DNA of 64,000 nucleotides from Gordonia sp. SID5947 (GTDB lineage: Bacteria; Actinomycetota; Actinomycetes; Mycobacteriales; Mycobacteriaceae). The notes beneath the pieces were generated by a model that saw nothing but the letters and a program-made list of their open reading frames with translations, made no database searches and was not told the DNA's origin. Location: NCBI RefSeq assembly GCF_009862785.1, contig NZ_WWHU01000001.1:2480001-2544000 (forward strand). Direction: 5' to 3'. The first letter of the stretch is position 1. Every line of letters starts with the position of its first letter. The translations under genes and the position numbers were made by a program. Positions 26,104 to 35,041 of this stretch are shown one piece after another.

Positions 26104-27282
26104 ATGAACGAAGCACTCGACAACATCGCCGCACTGGCCGACGAGATCCGCGGCCAGGCCGACGAGGCCGAACGACTCGGCCGACTCCCCGACGAGACGG
26201 CCAAGAAGCTCAAGGCGGCCGGCCCGATCCGCCTGCTGCAACCGAAGAAGTACGGCGGTTACGAAGCGCATCCTCGCGAGTTCGCCGAAACAGTCATGGC
26301 CGCAGCCTCGCTCGACGGTGCGACCGGCTGGGTCTGCGGGATCGTGGGCGTCCACCCGTGGCAGTTGGCGTTTGCCGACCCGAAGGTCCAGGAAGAGGTC
26401 TGGGGCACCGACAACGACACCTGGATGGCGTCACCGTACGCACCGACCGGGATCGCCGTCCCTGTCGACGGCGGCTATATCTTCAACGGTCGCTGGCAGT
26501 TCAGCTCGGGTACCGACCATTGCGACTGGATCTTCCTCGGAGCGATGCTCGGCACCGCGGAGGGCGCGATCGCCGAGCCCATGACGATGCTGCACATGAT
26601 CCTGCCCCGCAGCGACTACCAGATCGTCGACGATTCATGGAATGTGGTGGGTCTCAAGGGAACCGGCTCGAAGGACATCATCGTCAAGGACGCTTTCGTC
26701 CCTGCGTACCGGGTGATGAACGGCGACCAGGTGATCGACGGCACCGCGCAGCGCGAGTACGGCGTGACCGAGACGCTCTACAAGATGCCGTGGTCGAACA
26801 TGTTCCCGCTGGGCATCTCTGCGGCGGTCATCGGCATCGCGGAGGGCGCGCTCGCCGCCCACCTGGACTATCAGCGCGACCGGGTCGGCGCCCAGGGCAC
26901 CGCCATCAAGGATGACCCCTACGTCCTGTTCGCGGTCGGCGAGGCCGCCGCGGACATCAACGCCGCGCGGCAGGAATTGTTGGCCACCGTCGACGCCATG
27001 TGGGACATCGTCGACGCCGGCAAGGAGGTGTCGTTCGAGCAGCGGGCCGCAGGGCGACGGACCCAGGTGCGTGCGGCCTGGCGTGCCGTGATGGCCGTGG
27101 ATCAGATCTTCGCGCGGTCCGGCGGCAACGCCCTGCGGATGGACAAGCCACTGCAGCGGTTCTGGCGCGACGCGCATGCCGGCCTGAATCACGCGATCCA
27201 CGTACCGAGCACCGTCTACCACGCTTCGGCTCTCAGCTCACTGGGCATCGACCCGCCCGAGCAACTCCAGAAGATGATCTGA
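26104..27282 (+). CDS. hsaA: 3-HSA hydroxylase oxygenase subunit HsaA
   Basis: A flavin-dependent monooxygenase of 392 residues with the acyl-CoA dehydrogenase fold. HsaA uses FMNH2 from HsaB to hydroxylate 3-HSA to the catechol 3,4-DHSA. Family landmarks are LLQPKKYGGYE, SLDGATGWVCGIVGVHPWQ, WQFSSGTDHCDW and LKGTGSKDIIV. The ATG at 26104 follows GAGGA. It lies in line with kshA and hsaC (40 bp gap). A palindrome, CCTGACCGGTCAGG (26036-26049), overlaps the kshA stop before it and resembles half of the cluster motif. Confidence 0.94.
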   Translation: MNEALDNIAALADEIRGQADEAERLGRLPDETAKKLKAAGPIRLLQPKKYGGYEAHPREFAETVMAAASLDGATGWVCGIVGVHPWQLAFADPKVQEEVWGTDNDTWMASPYAPTGIAVPVDGGYIFNGRWQFSSGTDHCDWIFLGAMLGTAEGAIAEPMTMLHMILPRSDYQIVDDSWNVVGLKGTGSKDIIVKDAFVPAYRVMNGDQVIDGTAQREYGVTETLYKMPWSNMFPLGISAAVIGIAEGALAAHLDYQRDRVGAQGTAIKDDPYVLFAVGEAAADINAARQELLATVDAMWDIVDAGKEVSFEQRAAGRRTQVRAAWRAVMAVDQIFARSGGNALRMDKPLQRFWRDAHAGLNHAIHVPSTVYHASALSSLGIDPPEQLQKMI

Positions 27283-27322
27283 CCGACCACCACGGAAGAA
27301 CCTGACGGACAAAGGAATCGAC

Positions 27323-28228
27323 ATGACAGAGATCAAAGGCCTGGGATATCTCAAGATCCAGACCAACGACATCGACCGCTGGCGTACCTTCGCCTTCGAC
27401 GTGCTGGGATTCGCGCAGGGCAGCGGCCCGGACAAAGATGCCCTCTATCTCCGGATGGACGAACGTGCTGCGCGCATCGTCGTCGTTCCGGGGAACACCG
27501 ACGAGGTCGTCGAGATCGGCTGGGAGGTCCGCGACGCTGCGGCGCTGACGCGGGTGCGGACCGTTCTGGAGCGGGCGGGTGTGGCGGTGAAACCGCTGTC
27601 GGTCGAGGAGGCCGAGAACCGGCGTGTCGAGGAGGTCATCTCGTTCACGGACCCGACGGGTGCGGCCGTGGAGATCTTCCATGGACCCGTACTCGACCAC
27701 AGCCCGATCATCACCCCGTTCGGCGGCAGATTCGTCACCGGCGCCCAGGGTCTCGGACATGTCGTGCTGCCCACCACAGACCCGGTGGGTGCACTCGACT
27801 TCTACACCGACGTCCTCGGCTTCCTGCCCCGCGGAGCGATGCGGCTTCCGGCTCCGCCGGAGTTCGGCCCGATGCGTATTCGCTTCCTCGGCGTCAACGA
27901 GCGTCACCACAGCCTTGCCCTCTGCCCCGCACCCCACGGCGGAGCGCCCGGCCTCATCCACGTGATGGTCGAGGTGGATTCCCTCGACGCGGTCGGCCAA
28001 GCCCTCGACCGGGTCGTCAAGGACGGCTTCTCCGTCTCGTCCACGCTGGGCCGGCACACCAACGACAAGATGGTGTCCTTCTACGTGCGGGCACCCGGCG
28101 GTTGGGACATCGAGTTCGGCACCGACGGCATGAAGGTGGACGAGACGCACTACACAGCCGAGGAGATCACCGCCGACAGCTACTGGGGTCACGACTGGTC
28201 GGGCAGCGAGCCGCTGGCCGCCATGTAG
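27323..28228 (+). CDS. hsaC: Extradiol catechol dioxygenase HsaC
   Basis: A type I extradiol dioxygenase of 301 residues that cleaves 3,4-DHSA in the meta position to 4,9-DSHA. Two tandem vicinal-oxygen-chelate domains are visible. The iron ligands are His146 (GLGHVVLPT), His213 (LIHVMVEV) and Glu264 (WDIEFGTDG), matching the 2-His-1-carboxylate triad of the family. AAAGGA precedes ATG 27323. It is followed by a strong terminator hairpin, so kshA-hsaA-hsaC form one transcription unit. Confidence 0.95.
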   Translation: MTEIKGLGYLKIQTNDIDRWRTFAFDVLGFAQGSGPDKDALYLRMDERAARIVVVPGNTDEVVEIGWEVRDAAALTRVRTVLERAGVAVKPLSVEEAENRRVEEVISFTDPTGAAVEIFHGPVLDHSPIITPFGGRFVTGAQGLGHVVLPTTDPVGALDFYTDVLGFLPRGAMRLPAPPEFGPMRIRFLGVNERHHSLALCPAPHGGAPGLIHVMVEVDSLDAVGQALDRVVKDGFSVSSTLGRHTNDKMVSFYVRAPGGWDIEFGTDGMKVDETHYTAEEITADSYWGHDWSGSEPLAAM

Positions 28229-28253
28229 CGCCGTCGCGCGTTCCGTGGTGCAC

Positions 28254-28287
28254 ACGAGGCGCTCCACCTGCGGGTGGGGCGCCTCGT
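28254..28287 (+). terminator. Terminator hairpin after hsaC
   Basis: ACGAGGCGC at 28254-28262 pairs with GCGCCTCGT at 28279-28287, and CCACC with GGTGG inside, joined by a G-T wobble and closed by a 4-base loop. It starts 26 bp after the hsaC stop. Confidence 0.7.
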
Positions 28288-28354
28288 CTGCGTCGGATGG
28301 CGAAACCACGGCCGGAGCGGACCAACTGTGTGACAACGAGCACATTATGTGTTA

Positions 28355-28381
28355 CTAATAGGCATATGCCTATTAGGCATA
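28355..28381. promoter_or_regulatory. Two overlapping palindromes before the IclR gene
   Basis: CTAATAGGCAT/ATGCCTATTAG (28355-28376) is a perfect 22-bp palindrome. TATGCCTA-T-TAGGCATA (28365-28381) is a second 17-bp one sharing its right arm. Both are AT-rich and lie 56-82 bp before the iclR start at 28437. This arrangement fits an autoregulatory operator for the IclR protein. Confidence 0.65.
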
Positions 28382-28436
28382 ACGCCCAGCCCGATCTTCT
28401 CGTCCTCGCCACTCGCCACCCGCCCACGGAGGTGCC

Positions 28437-29300
28437 ATGACCCTCGAGATGGAGACATCCACTCCGAATGCCGTACTCGACCGTGTTTCCCTCGTCCTCG
28501 ACGCGTTCGACGGACCGGGGCGACTCACTCTCGCCCAGATCGTGCGCCGCACCGGCCTGCCCCGCTCCTCGGCCCACCGGATGCTCGAGCGTCTGGTCGC
28601 CCTGAGGTGGTTGCGCCGGCAGGGGCGCGACTACGAACTCGGCATCCGGCTGATGGAACTCGGATCGATCGCCGTCCATCAAGACCGGTTGCACGAGGCG
28701 GCCCTGCCCTTTCTGCACGAGTTGCATCGCACCACCGGATTCGTGGTGCACCTCGCCATCCTCGACGGACCCGACGTGGTGTACCTGGAGAAGATCGGCG
28801 GCACCCTCGCGGCCTCCGTCCCGACGCGGGTCGGCGGTCGTCAGCCGGCGCACTGCACCGCTGTCGGCAAGGCGATCCTCGCGCATTCCGAAGATCGGGC
28901 AGACCATCGGACGCCCAGCATCGGCGAGCCGCTCATACAGAAGACGCGCTATTCCATCTCGACGCGCTCCCGCCTCGACACCGAACTCGTCAAGGTCCGC
29001 ACGCACGGGATCGCCTACGAGCGGGAAGAATCCCTCGCCGGCATCGGCTGCGTCGCGGCGCCGATCGGCGAACTCGACGACGCCGTCGCCGCGGTCTCGG
29101 TCTGCGGTCCCGCGGATCGGATGAACTTCGATCATCGACTGGCGGCCCCCGTTCGCATGACCGCCTTGGCGATCTGGCGCACGCTCGAGGGCGGTTCGGG
29201 TCGGGTGGTACCCACCTTGCAGCGCAGACATCAGCATGTCGGGATGCACCGGGTCTCGGGTGTTTCGCGCCCCGGCACGCCGACCCGCATGGCGCGATGA
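28437..29300 (+). CDS. IclR family transcriptional regulator
   Basis: 287 residues. The N-terminal winged helix (about 12-75) contains LAQIVRRTGLPRSSAHRMLERL. The C-terminal effector domain has GGRQPAHCTAVGKAILAH, the IclR signature. It is preceded by two overlapping AT-rich palindromes and overlaps the esterase gene by four bases (ATGA). It is the only IclR member in the window and lies inside the 3-ketosteroid cluster, so a role in controlling part of that cluster is probable. The effector is unknown. Confidence 0.9.
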   Translation: MTLEMETSTPNAVLDRVSLVLDAFDGPGRLTLAQIVRRTGLPRSSAHRMLERLVALRWLRRQGRDYELGIRLMELGSIAVHQDRLHEAALPFLHELHRTTGFVVHLAILDGPDVVYLEKIGGTLAASVPTRVGGRQPAHCTAVGKAILAHSEDRADHRTPSIGEPLIQKTRYSISTRSRLDTELVKVRTHGIAYEREESLAGIGCVAAPIGELDDAVAAVSVCGPADRMNFDHRLAAPVRMTALAIWRTLEGGSGRVVPTLQRRHQHVGMHRVSGVSRPGTPTRMAR

Positions 29301-30232
29301 TCGACCCGGAAGTCGCTGCCATCCTCCCTCGTCTGAACGACGGGTTCCCCCGGGTGGAGACGATGACGGGCGCAGCGGCGCGGGCGGCGATCCGTGCACG
29401 ATTGCAACCCGATCCCGATCCCGTCCCGGTGGCCCGCGTCCATGAGCAGACGATCCCAGGGCCGGCCGGCGAGATCCCGGTACGGATCTACTGGCCCGCC
29501 GCGCGCTATCCCGTCGACCCCGCACCGTCGCTGATCGTGTTCGCCCACGGAGGCGGATTCGTGTTCTGCGATCTCGACAGCCATGACGACCTGTGCCGTT
29601 CGATGGCGAACGGAACCGGAGCCGTGGTGGTGTCGGTCGACTACCGCCGCGCACCCGAACACCGGTGGCCGGCCGCGGCACACGATGTCCACGCGGCCAC
29701 CGCCTGGGCGTCCGACAATGCCGCATCCCTCGGTGCCGACGCGGGACATCTGATCGTGGCCGGTGACAGCGCGGGCGGCAACCTCGCCGCCGTCGCGTCG
29801 CTCATGGCCCGCGAGGAAGGTGGGCCGCGGATTCGCGCACAGGCTCTGCTCTACCCGGTGGTGTCCGCGAACTTCACCACCGAGTCCTACATCCGATTCG
29901 CCGAGGGCCACTACAACACCGCGACGGCGATGAAATGGTATTGGGATCAATACGTTCCGGAACTCGACGACCGGACACATCCCCACGCCTCACCGATCCT
30001 GGGTGAACTCGCCGGCCTGCCGCCGACCCTCGTGGTCACTGCCGGCCATGACCCGCTCGCCTCCGAGGGTGCCGACCTCGTGCAGTCACTCGCCTCTGCC
30101 GGGGTGCCGACGATCCACCACGAGCATGCGGGCGCCATCCACGGTTTCATGACGATGCCTGTACTGAGCCTGTGCGAAACGGCTCGCACCCGGGCATGGG
30201 AAGACCTTCGGGCGCTGGTGGCCCAGACCTGA
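29297..30232 (+). CDS. Alpha/beta hydrolase, hormone-sensitive lipase family esterase
   Basis: 311 residues. The oxyanion-hole motif is HGGGF, the nucleophile elbow is GDSAGGN, and the acid and histidine lie in HDPLASEGADL and GAIHGFMTM, a complete HSL-type triad. ATG 29297 overlaps the iclR stop, so it is translationally coupled to the regulator. Its neighbours include a Baeyer-Villiger monooxygenase. A steroid ester such as a 17-acetate would be a sensible substrate (inference only). Confidence 0.88.
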   Translation: MIDPEVAAILPRLNDGFPRVETMTGAAARAAIRARLQPDPDPVPVARVHEQTIPGPAGEIPVRIYWPAARYPVDPAPSLIVFAHGGGFVFCDLDSHDDLCRSMANGTGAVVVSVDYRRAPEHRWPAAAHDVHAATAWASDNAASLGADAGHLIVAGDSAGGNLAAVASLMAREEGGPRIRAQALLYPVVSANFTTESYIRFAEGHYNTATAMKWYWDQYVPELDDRTHPHASPILGELAGLPPTLVVTAGHDPLASEGADLVQSLASAGVPTIHHEHAGAIHGFMTMPVLSLCETARTRAWEDLRALVAQT

Positions 30233-30238
30233 GACCGA

Positions 30239-30916
30239 TCAGTCGTCGTCTTCGGTCGCCTTCACCTGTTCTTCGATCTCGCGCCAGTGCCCGGGCCGCG
30301 GCCTCGGGAAACTCTCGCCACGCTTTCCGGCGTTGAAAACCTCGTCGGCAGCATCGATCTCGGCGATCAGCTCGAGCGCAAGTTCACGTTCGCTGGCGTA
30401 GTAGCGCTCGGCCCACCGCATCGCGATCCGCGCGTACGCCCAGGCGGGTTCAGCCTCGGCCGCGACCGCGTCGACAGCGATCCTGTGCTGCAACGCCTCC
30501 ACTCGGTCCACGTGTTCACGGAGCATCGCCTTGAGGGTGTCCGGAGTACTGAGATGCCCGAAGGCTGTCCGCATCAGCGCGCCGTGCTTGAGCATCGGCG
30601 GGTCGACGGGAGCATCGAGCGCCCATATGCGCACAGCCCGGCGTCCGGCATCGGTGATCTTGTAGACACGCCGATTGCGGCCCCCATCACCGCCGGCCAT
30701 CCGAGAAGCGGCGTACCCGTGATTCTCGATCCGCTTGAGTTCCGAATAGACCTGACTGAACGACGGACTCCAGTAATAGTGCCGCAGACTCCAGTCCGCC
30801 CACTTCTTGATGTCGTACCCGGAGACCTCTTCCTCGTAGGCGAGCATGCAGAGGACCGCCCATGAGGTCGGAGGAAGATTGGGCAGGTCCTCGAAGCGCA
30901 CTTTTTCCGAGGTCAC
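30239..30916 (-). CDS. PadR family transcriptional regulator
   Basis: 225 residues. The N-terminal PadR winged helix (about 15-100) includes AVLCMLAYEEEVSGYDIKKW and SFSQVYSELKRIENHGY. The C-terminal half is the helical PadR_C/Vir_act_alpha_C domain used for dimerisation. Its start is GTG 30916. It is convergent with the esterase (6 bp gap) and divergent from hsaB. The shared promoter region has an inverted repeat CCGGGACA-N8-TGTCCCCGG that overlaps the cluster motif. It is therefore the best candidate to bind that motif. Confidence 0.88.
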   Translation of the reverse strand: MTSEKVRFEDLPNLPPTSWAVLCMLAYEEEVSGYDIKKWADWSLRHYYWSPSFSQVYSELKRIENHGYAASRMAGGDGGRNRRVYKITDAGRRAVRIWALDAPVDPPMLKHGALMRTAFGHLSTPDTLKAMLREHVDRVEALQHRIAVDAVAAEAEPAWAYARIAMRWAERYYASERELALELIAEIDAADEVFNAGKRGESFPRPRPGHWREIEEQVKATEDDD

Positions 30917-30963
30917 AGGGCAAATGCTACCAACCTGCGTCCGCCGGTGAGCGCACAGGCGCG

Positions 30964-30994
30964 CACTGACCGGGACAAGCCGTTGTGTCCCCGG
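30964..30994. promoter_or_regulatory. Cluster motif plus CGGGACA inverted repeat between padR and hsaB
   Basis: CACTGACCGGGACA (30964-30977) differs at one position from the kshA copy CACTGAACGGGA. It also forms an inverted repeat with TGTCCCCGG (30986-30994). It lies 47-77 bp before the hsaB start, in the divergent padR/hsaB region. Confidence 0.5.
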
Positions 30995-31040
30995 CGGCAG
31001 AGAGTGATCCTGTTGTCACACGGAAACTTTCGGAGGAATG

Positions 31041-31556
31041 ATGAGCCACGACCAGATGCTGACGGAGCCGCTCGATCTCGATGAGCGCAGGCTACGGCGG
31101 GTATGGAGCAACTTCGCGACCGGTGTGGCGGTGATCACCGCACACGACGGGACGGCGCCGATCGGCTTCACCTGCCAGTCCGTCGTCTCGGTCTCGCTGG
31201 CGCCACCGCTGATGTCGTTCTGCCCCTCGGCGACCTCCACCAGCTGGCCGCGGATCCGCACGATCGGCGAGTTCTGCATCAACATTCTCGCCGCCGACCA
31301 GCAGGAGATGTGCCGGCAGTTCGCGCGGACCGGGACCGAGAAGTTCGACGGGATCGGCTGGCGTCCGGGCCCCTCCGGCGCTCCCACCCTCGACGACGCG
31401 CTGGCGCACATCGACGCGCGGCTGGACTCCGAGCACGACGCCGGCGATCACACCATCGTGGTCGCGCGCATCACCGCGCTCTCGGCCCAGGAAGCCAAGG
31501 GCCCGTTGCTCTTCTTCCGCGGCGGATTCGGCACCTTCGACGATCTCGCCGGGTGA
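31041..31556 (+). CDS. hsaB: Flavin reductase HsaB (3-HSA hydroxylase reductase subunit)
   Basis: 171 residues of the HpaC-like FMN reductase fold. It supplies FMNH2 to HsaA. It aligns well with HsaB: ATGVAVITAHDG, GFTCQSVVSVSLAPPLMSFCP, FCINILAADQQ, KFDGIGWRPG and the end LLFFRGGFG. GGAGG lies at 31032-31036, so the second ATG (31041) has better spacing than the one at 31038. It is separated from hsaA and hsaC by regulators and the esterase, unlike the compact hsaACDB operon of mycobacteria. Confidence 0.85.
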   Translation: MSHDQMLTEPLDLDERRLRRVWSNFATGVAVITAHDGTAPIGFTCQSVVSVSLAPPLMSFCPSATSTSWPRIRTIGEFCINILAADQQEMCRQFARTGTEKFDGIGWRPGPSGAPTLDDALAHIDARLDSEHDAGDHTIVVARITALSAQEAKGPLLFFRGGFGTFDDLAG

Positions 31557-31568
31557 CCGCACGACCGA

Positions 31569-31599
31569 GCGCTCCCCGCCTCGATCGGACGGGGAGCGC
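31569..31599. terminator. Bidirectional terminator hairpin between hsaB and the BVMO gene
   Basis: GCGCTCCCCG (31569-31578) pairs perfectly with CGGGGAGCGC (31590-31599) over an 11-base loop, between the stops of two convergent genes. Confidence 0.65.
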
Positions 31600-31618
31600 C
31601 GGCGCGGCCGCGAAGGCG

Positions 31619-33259
31619 TCAGTCGGAGGTGGGGTGGCGTCGGATCATCTCGAATCCGCGATAGCCATCCGCCGCGACATCGCCGATGATCTGTCGATAG
31701 ACACCGAATCCGCCGACGAACGGCATGAAAACCCGAGGCTTCCCAGGGATGTTCGCGCCCAGATACCACGAGTTCGCCTCGGGCATCAGCGTTCGCGCCG
31801 CACGTTCCGAGCATTCGCGCACCCACTCGTCGACGGCATCCGGCCGTGCCTCGATGGCATCGGCCCCCATCGCATCGAGTGCGGCCATCGCATCGGCCAC
31901 CCAGTCGACGTGAAGTTCCGAGTGCAGCACCATGTTCGCCAGAACGGAGGGGCTGCCCGGCCCGGTCAGGTTGAAGAGATTGGGGAAACCGGCGACACCC
32001 AGACCGAGATAGGTTCGCGGCCCCTCGCTCCACGTCTGCTTGAGGGTCTCACCACCACGCCCGACGATGTTGATACGTTCCACCGAGCCGGTCATGGCAT
32101 CGAATCCGGTTGCCAGCACCAAGGAGTCCACGGCGATCTCGCGATCGCCGACCTCGATGCCCGACGGCGTGATCCTCTCGATCGGTGTGGTCCGCACGTC
32201 GACGATGTGGACGTTGGGACGGTTGAACGTCTGGAAGTAGTTGTCGTCGGTACAGATCCGCTTCGCGCCGATCGGATGATCGCGAGGGATCAGGATGTCG
32301 GCGACCGCCGGGTCGTCGATGACCGCACGGATCTTTCGTTCCCAGAACTCTTGTGCGGTTCGGTTCGCCTCGAGCTCGGTCAGCTGATCGGGAAAGGTCT
32401 TGCTGAACAGGACTCCGCCCAGGAGCCAACGCTTTTCATAGGCGTCGCGACGTTCGTCCTCGGATACTTCCAATGCCGACCGTGGATGCGGCTGGTGCGG
32501 CGAGCCACCTCCGCTGTCCATCGACCGCCGACGACGCTCGGGGTAGTCGGCCTTGTGCGCCGCACGAGTCGCGTCGTCGAGGGGCGCGTTGCCCGCCGGG
32601 ATGCTGTAGTTCGGTGTGCGCTGGAAGACATGAAGTTCTGCGGCCGTCTCGGCGATATGCGGGATCGCCTGTATTCCCGACGATCCCGTCCCGATCACGC
32701 CGACCCGGCGTCCGCTGAAGTCGATGCCGTCGTGCGGCCACGACGAGGTGTGGTGGACGTCGCCCTCGAATGACGCCAGACCGGGAATCTGCGGGATGTT
32801 CGCACTCGACAGCGGCCCGAGCGCGAGCACGCAGAATCTTGCCGACACCTCCTCCCCGGTATCGGTCCGCACGAGCCAGCGGAGCGTCGTGTCGTCGAGC
32901 GTCATGTCGATCACGCGGGTGTTCAGGGTGATGTCGCGTCGCAGATCGAATCGATCCGCGACATGATCGAGGTATCGCAGGATCTCGGGCTGCGTCGCGT
33001 ACTTCTCGCTCCAGTTCCACTCCTGCTGCAGTCGGTCGTCGAACGAATACGAGTAGTCCACGCTCTCCACGTCACACCGTGCGCCCGGATAGCGGTTCCA
33101 ATACCACACCCCGCCGATCCCGCCGCCGGCCTCGAAAACTGCGACGGTGTAGCCGTCACTTCTGAATCGCTGCAGCGCATACAGTCCCGCGATACCCGCG
33201 CCGACCACGACGACGTCGACGGTACGCACAGGTGTGGTGTCTGATGAGTTCGGGCTCTC
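31619..33259 (-). CDS. Baeyer-Villiger monooxygenase (flavin-containing)
   Basis: 546 residues from GTG 33259, chosen because GGAAGG precedes it; longer in-frame starts (33292, 33403) lack a site and overlap operator-like palindromes. The FAD motif GAGIAG is at 20-25, the BVMO fingerprint FEGDVHHTSSWP at 164-175 and the NADPH motif GTGSSG at 190-195. The length matches cyclohexanone and steroid monooxygenases (about 540-550). It inserts oxygen beside a ketone. In this cluster a C20 or C17 steroid ketone is the likely substrate (inference). It diverges from a KstD-like flavoprotein gene. Confidence 0.9.
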   Translation of the reverse strand, partial: ESPNSSDTTPVRTVDVVVVGAGIAGLYALQRFRSDGYTVAVFEAGGGIGGVWYWNRYPGARCDVESVDYSYSFDDRLQQEWNWSEKYATQPEILRYLDHVADRFDLRRDITLNTRVIDMTLDDTTLRWLVRTDTGEEVSARFCVLALGPLSSANIPQIPGLASFEGDVHHTSSWPHDGIDFSGRRVGVIGTGSSGIQAIPHIAETAAELHVFQRTPNYSIPAGNAPLDDATRAAHKADYPERRRRSMDSGGGSPHQPHPRSALEVSEDERRDAYEKRWLLGGVLFSKTFPDQLTELEANRTAQEFWERKIRAVIDDPAVADILIPRDHPIGAKRICTDDNYFQTFNRPNVHIVDVRTTPIERITPSGIEVGDREIAVDSLVLATGFDAMTGSVERINIVGRGGETLKQTWSEGPRTYLGLGVAGFPNLFNLTGPGSPSVLANMVLHSELHVDWVADAMAALDAMGADAIEARPDAVDEWVRECSERAARTLMPEANSWYLGANIPGKPRVFMPFVGGFGVYRQIIGDVAADGYRGFEMIRRHPTSD

Positions 33260-33337
33260 CACGGGAATTCGCCTTCCGATCGGTACGTTCACTGCCGCCG
33301 ACGCTAGGATCGCGAACCCGTCGCAGGCCAGTGCCTC

Positions 33338-33402
33338 TCCCGCTGATCGGCACAGTCGTCTCCGGTCACCGCCGGTCACATCGCCTCCCGATGATCGGGA
33401 CA
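33338..33402. promoter_or_regulatory. Two copies of the cluster motif between BVMO and KstD-like gene
   Basis: TCCCGCTGATCGGCACA (33338-33354) and TCCCGATGATCGGGACA (33386-33402), 48 bp apart. The second contains a perfect 15-bp palindrome, TCCCGAT-G-ATCGGGA. They lie in the divergent region and match the kshA, hsaB, MFS and kshB sites at the CTGANCGGGA core. Confidence 0.5.
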
Positions 33403-33463
33403 ACGCGACTCCGCAGGCGCCGGTCCTCGCCTAGCGTCGGCACTGTTCACGGAAGGGGACAGC

Positions 33464-35041
33464 ATGCACTGGGACGACGAAGTAGATGTGCTGGTCGCGG
33501 GATCGGGCGGCGGACTCGCCGGCGCCTATACCGCGGCACGTGAGGGACTACGCGTGGCCGTGGTCGAGGCCACCGACAAGTTCGGGGGAACCACCGCGTA
33601 CTCCGGCGGTGGCGGGATGTGGTTCCCGTGCAACCCGGTGCTGCGCCGAGCGGGCACCGACGACACCGTCGACACGGCACTCGAGTACTTCCATGCGGTG
33701 GTCGGTGACCGCACCCCTGCCGACCTCCAGGAGACCTACGTCCGTCGCGGCCCCGACGTGGTGGAGTACCTGGAGAGCGATCCCGCGTTCGCCTTCGAGA
33801 TGTTCCCGTGGCCCGACTACTTCGGAAACGCGCCGGGCGCACGACTCGACGGTCAGCGCCACATCATTCCGGCGCCCCTGCCGGCCTCGGAGCTCGGCGA
33901 TCTGCGCGACTCGCTGCGCGGGCCGCTCGACACAGATCGGTTGGGGGTACCACTGCCGGACCTCTTGATCGGCGGTCAGGCACTGATCGGCCGATTCCTC
34001 AAGGCCATCGCCGGGTTCCCCGATGCGTCGCTTCACCTCGACTCACCCCTCGTCGAACTCGTCGTCGAGGACGGTGCGGTGACCGGTGCGGTCGTCGAAC
34101 GCGATGGCGCGCGCCACGCGATCCGCACCCGCCGGGGCGTACTGCTCGCGGCCGGCGGCTTCGAGCAGAACGACGAGATGCGGAATCGCTACGGTGTCCC
34201 GGGGGTGGCACGGGACACGATGGGGCCCTGGGGAAATCTCGGTCGAGCGCATGAGGCGGCGACCGCCGCGGGTGCCGATCTCGATCTGATGGATCAAGCC
34301 TGGTGGTCACCCGGGATGACGCATCCGGACGGGCGTTCGGCGTTCGCACTCTGGTTCACCGGCGGCATCTTCGTGAACCAGGACGGAGAACGATTCGTCA
34401 ACGAGTCCGCGCCATACGACCGGCTGGGCCGCGCCGTCATCGGGGAGATCGACAAGGGTGCACTGTCGCTTCCGTTCTGGATGGTGTACGACGACACCGA
34501 CGGTGTCGTGCCGCCGGTCAAGGCATCCAACGTGTCCATGGTGGACAGCGACGACTACGAGTCCGCCGGCCTGTGGCACACCGCCGACACCCTCGAGGAA
34601 CTCGCCGCCCGTATCGGTGTCGACCCGGCAGGCCTCGTGGCCACGGTCGAGCGGTTCAACAAGTTCGTCGCCGACGGCGTCGACCCCGACTTCGGGCGCG
34701 GCGACGAGGCCTATGACCGCGCGTTCTCCGGCGGCTCGTCACCGATGACGCCGATCGACCAGCCGCCCTTTCACGCAGCGGCTTTCGGCATCTCCGACCT
34801 CGGCACCAAAGGCGGAGTGCGCACCGATACAGCCGGCGCCGCGCTGGACGGGTCGGGTCGTCGGATACCCGGCCTCTACGCCGCGGGCAACACGATGGCC
34901 GCGGTCAGCGGAACCGTCTACCCGGGTGGTGGAAACCCGATCGGAGCATCGGTCCTGTTCAGCCATCTCGCCGTACTCGACATGCTTCGCCAACGCGCAG
35001 ACCTGCGCGACGACAAAGACGATCCCGAGGAGAACCGTTGA
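33464..35041 (+). CDS. FAD-dependent 3-ketosteroid delta-1-dehydrogenase family protein (KstD3-like)
   Basis: A flavoprotein of 525 residues. The N-terminal VLVAGSGGGLAGAYTA binds FAD, and GGTTAYSGGGGMWFP and the C-terminal YPGGGNPIG are KstD-family segments. NESAPYDRL carries the family tyrosine. The GYSDYYPE loop of KstD1 is replaced by PWPDYFGN, so the substrate pocket differs. It overlaps the isomerase gene by four bases (TTGA) and lies 90 bp before kstD2. It probably dehydrogenates ring A of a 3-ketosteroid, perhaps with preference for a saturated or side-chain-bearing substrate. Confidence 0.8.
   Translation: MHWDDEVDVLVAGSGGGLAGAYTAAREGLRVAVVEATDKFGGTTAYSGGGGMWFPCNPVLRRAGTDDTVDTALEYFHAVVGDRTPADLQETYVRRGPDVVEYLESDPAFAFEMFPWPDYFGNAPGARLDGQRHIIPAPLPASELGDLRDSLRGPLDTDRLGVPLPDLLIGGQALIGRFLKAIAGFPDASLHLDSPLVELVVEDGAVTGAVVERDGARHAIRTRRGVLLAAGGFEQNDEMRNRYGVPGVARDTMGPWGNLGRAHEAATAAGADLDLMDQAWWSPGMTHPDGRSAFALWFTGGIFVNQDGERFVNESAPYDRLGRAVIGEIDKGALSLPFWMVYDDTDGVVPPVKASNVSMVDSDDYESAGLWHTADTLEELAARIGVDPAGLVATVERFNKFVADGVDPDFGRGDEAYDRAFSGGSSPMTPIDQPPFHAAAFGISDLGTKGGVRTDTAGAALDGSGRRIPGLYAAGNTMAAVSGTVYPGGGNPIGASVLFSHLAVLDMLRQRADLRDDKDDPEENR

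Noticed and set aside
28349..29296. Extended frame in front of the esterase
   Set aside because: It covers the iclR gene in another frame and is Arg/Pro-rich; the ATGA overlap at 29297 gives a convincing start.
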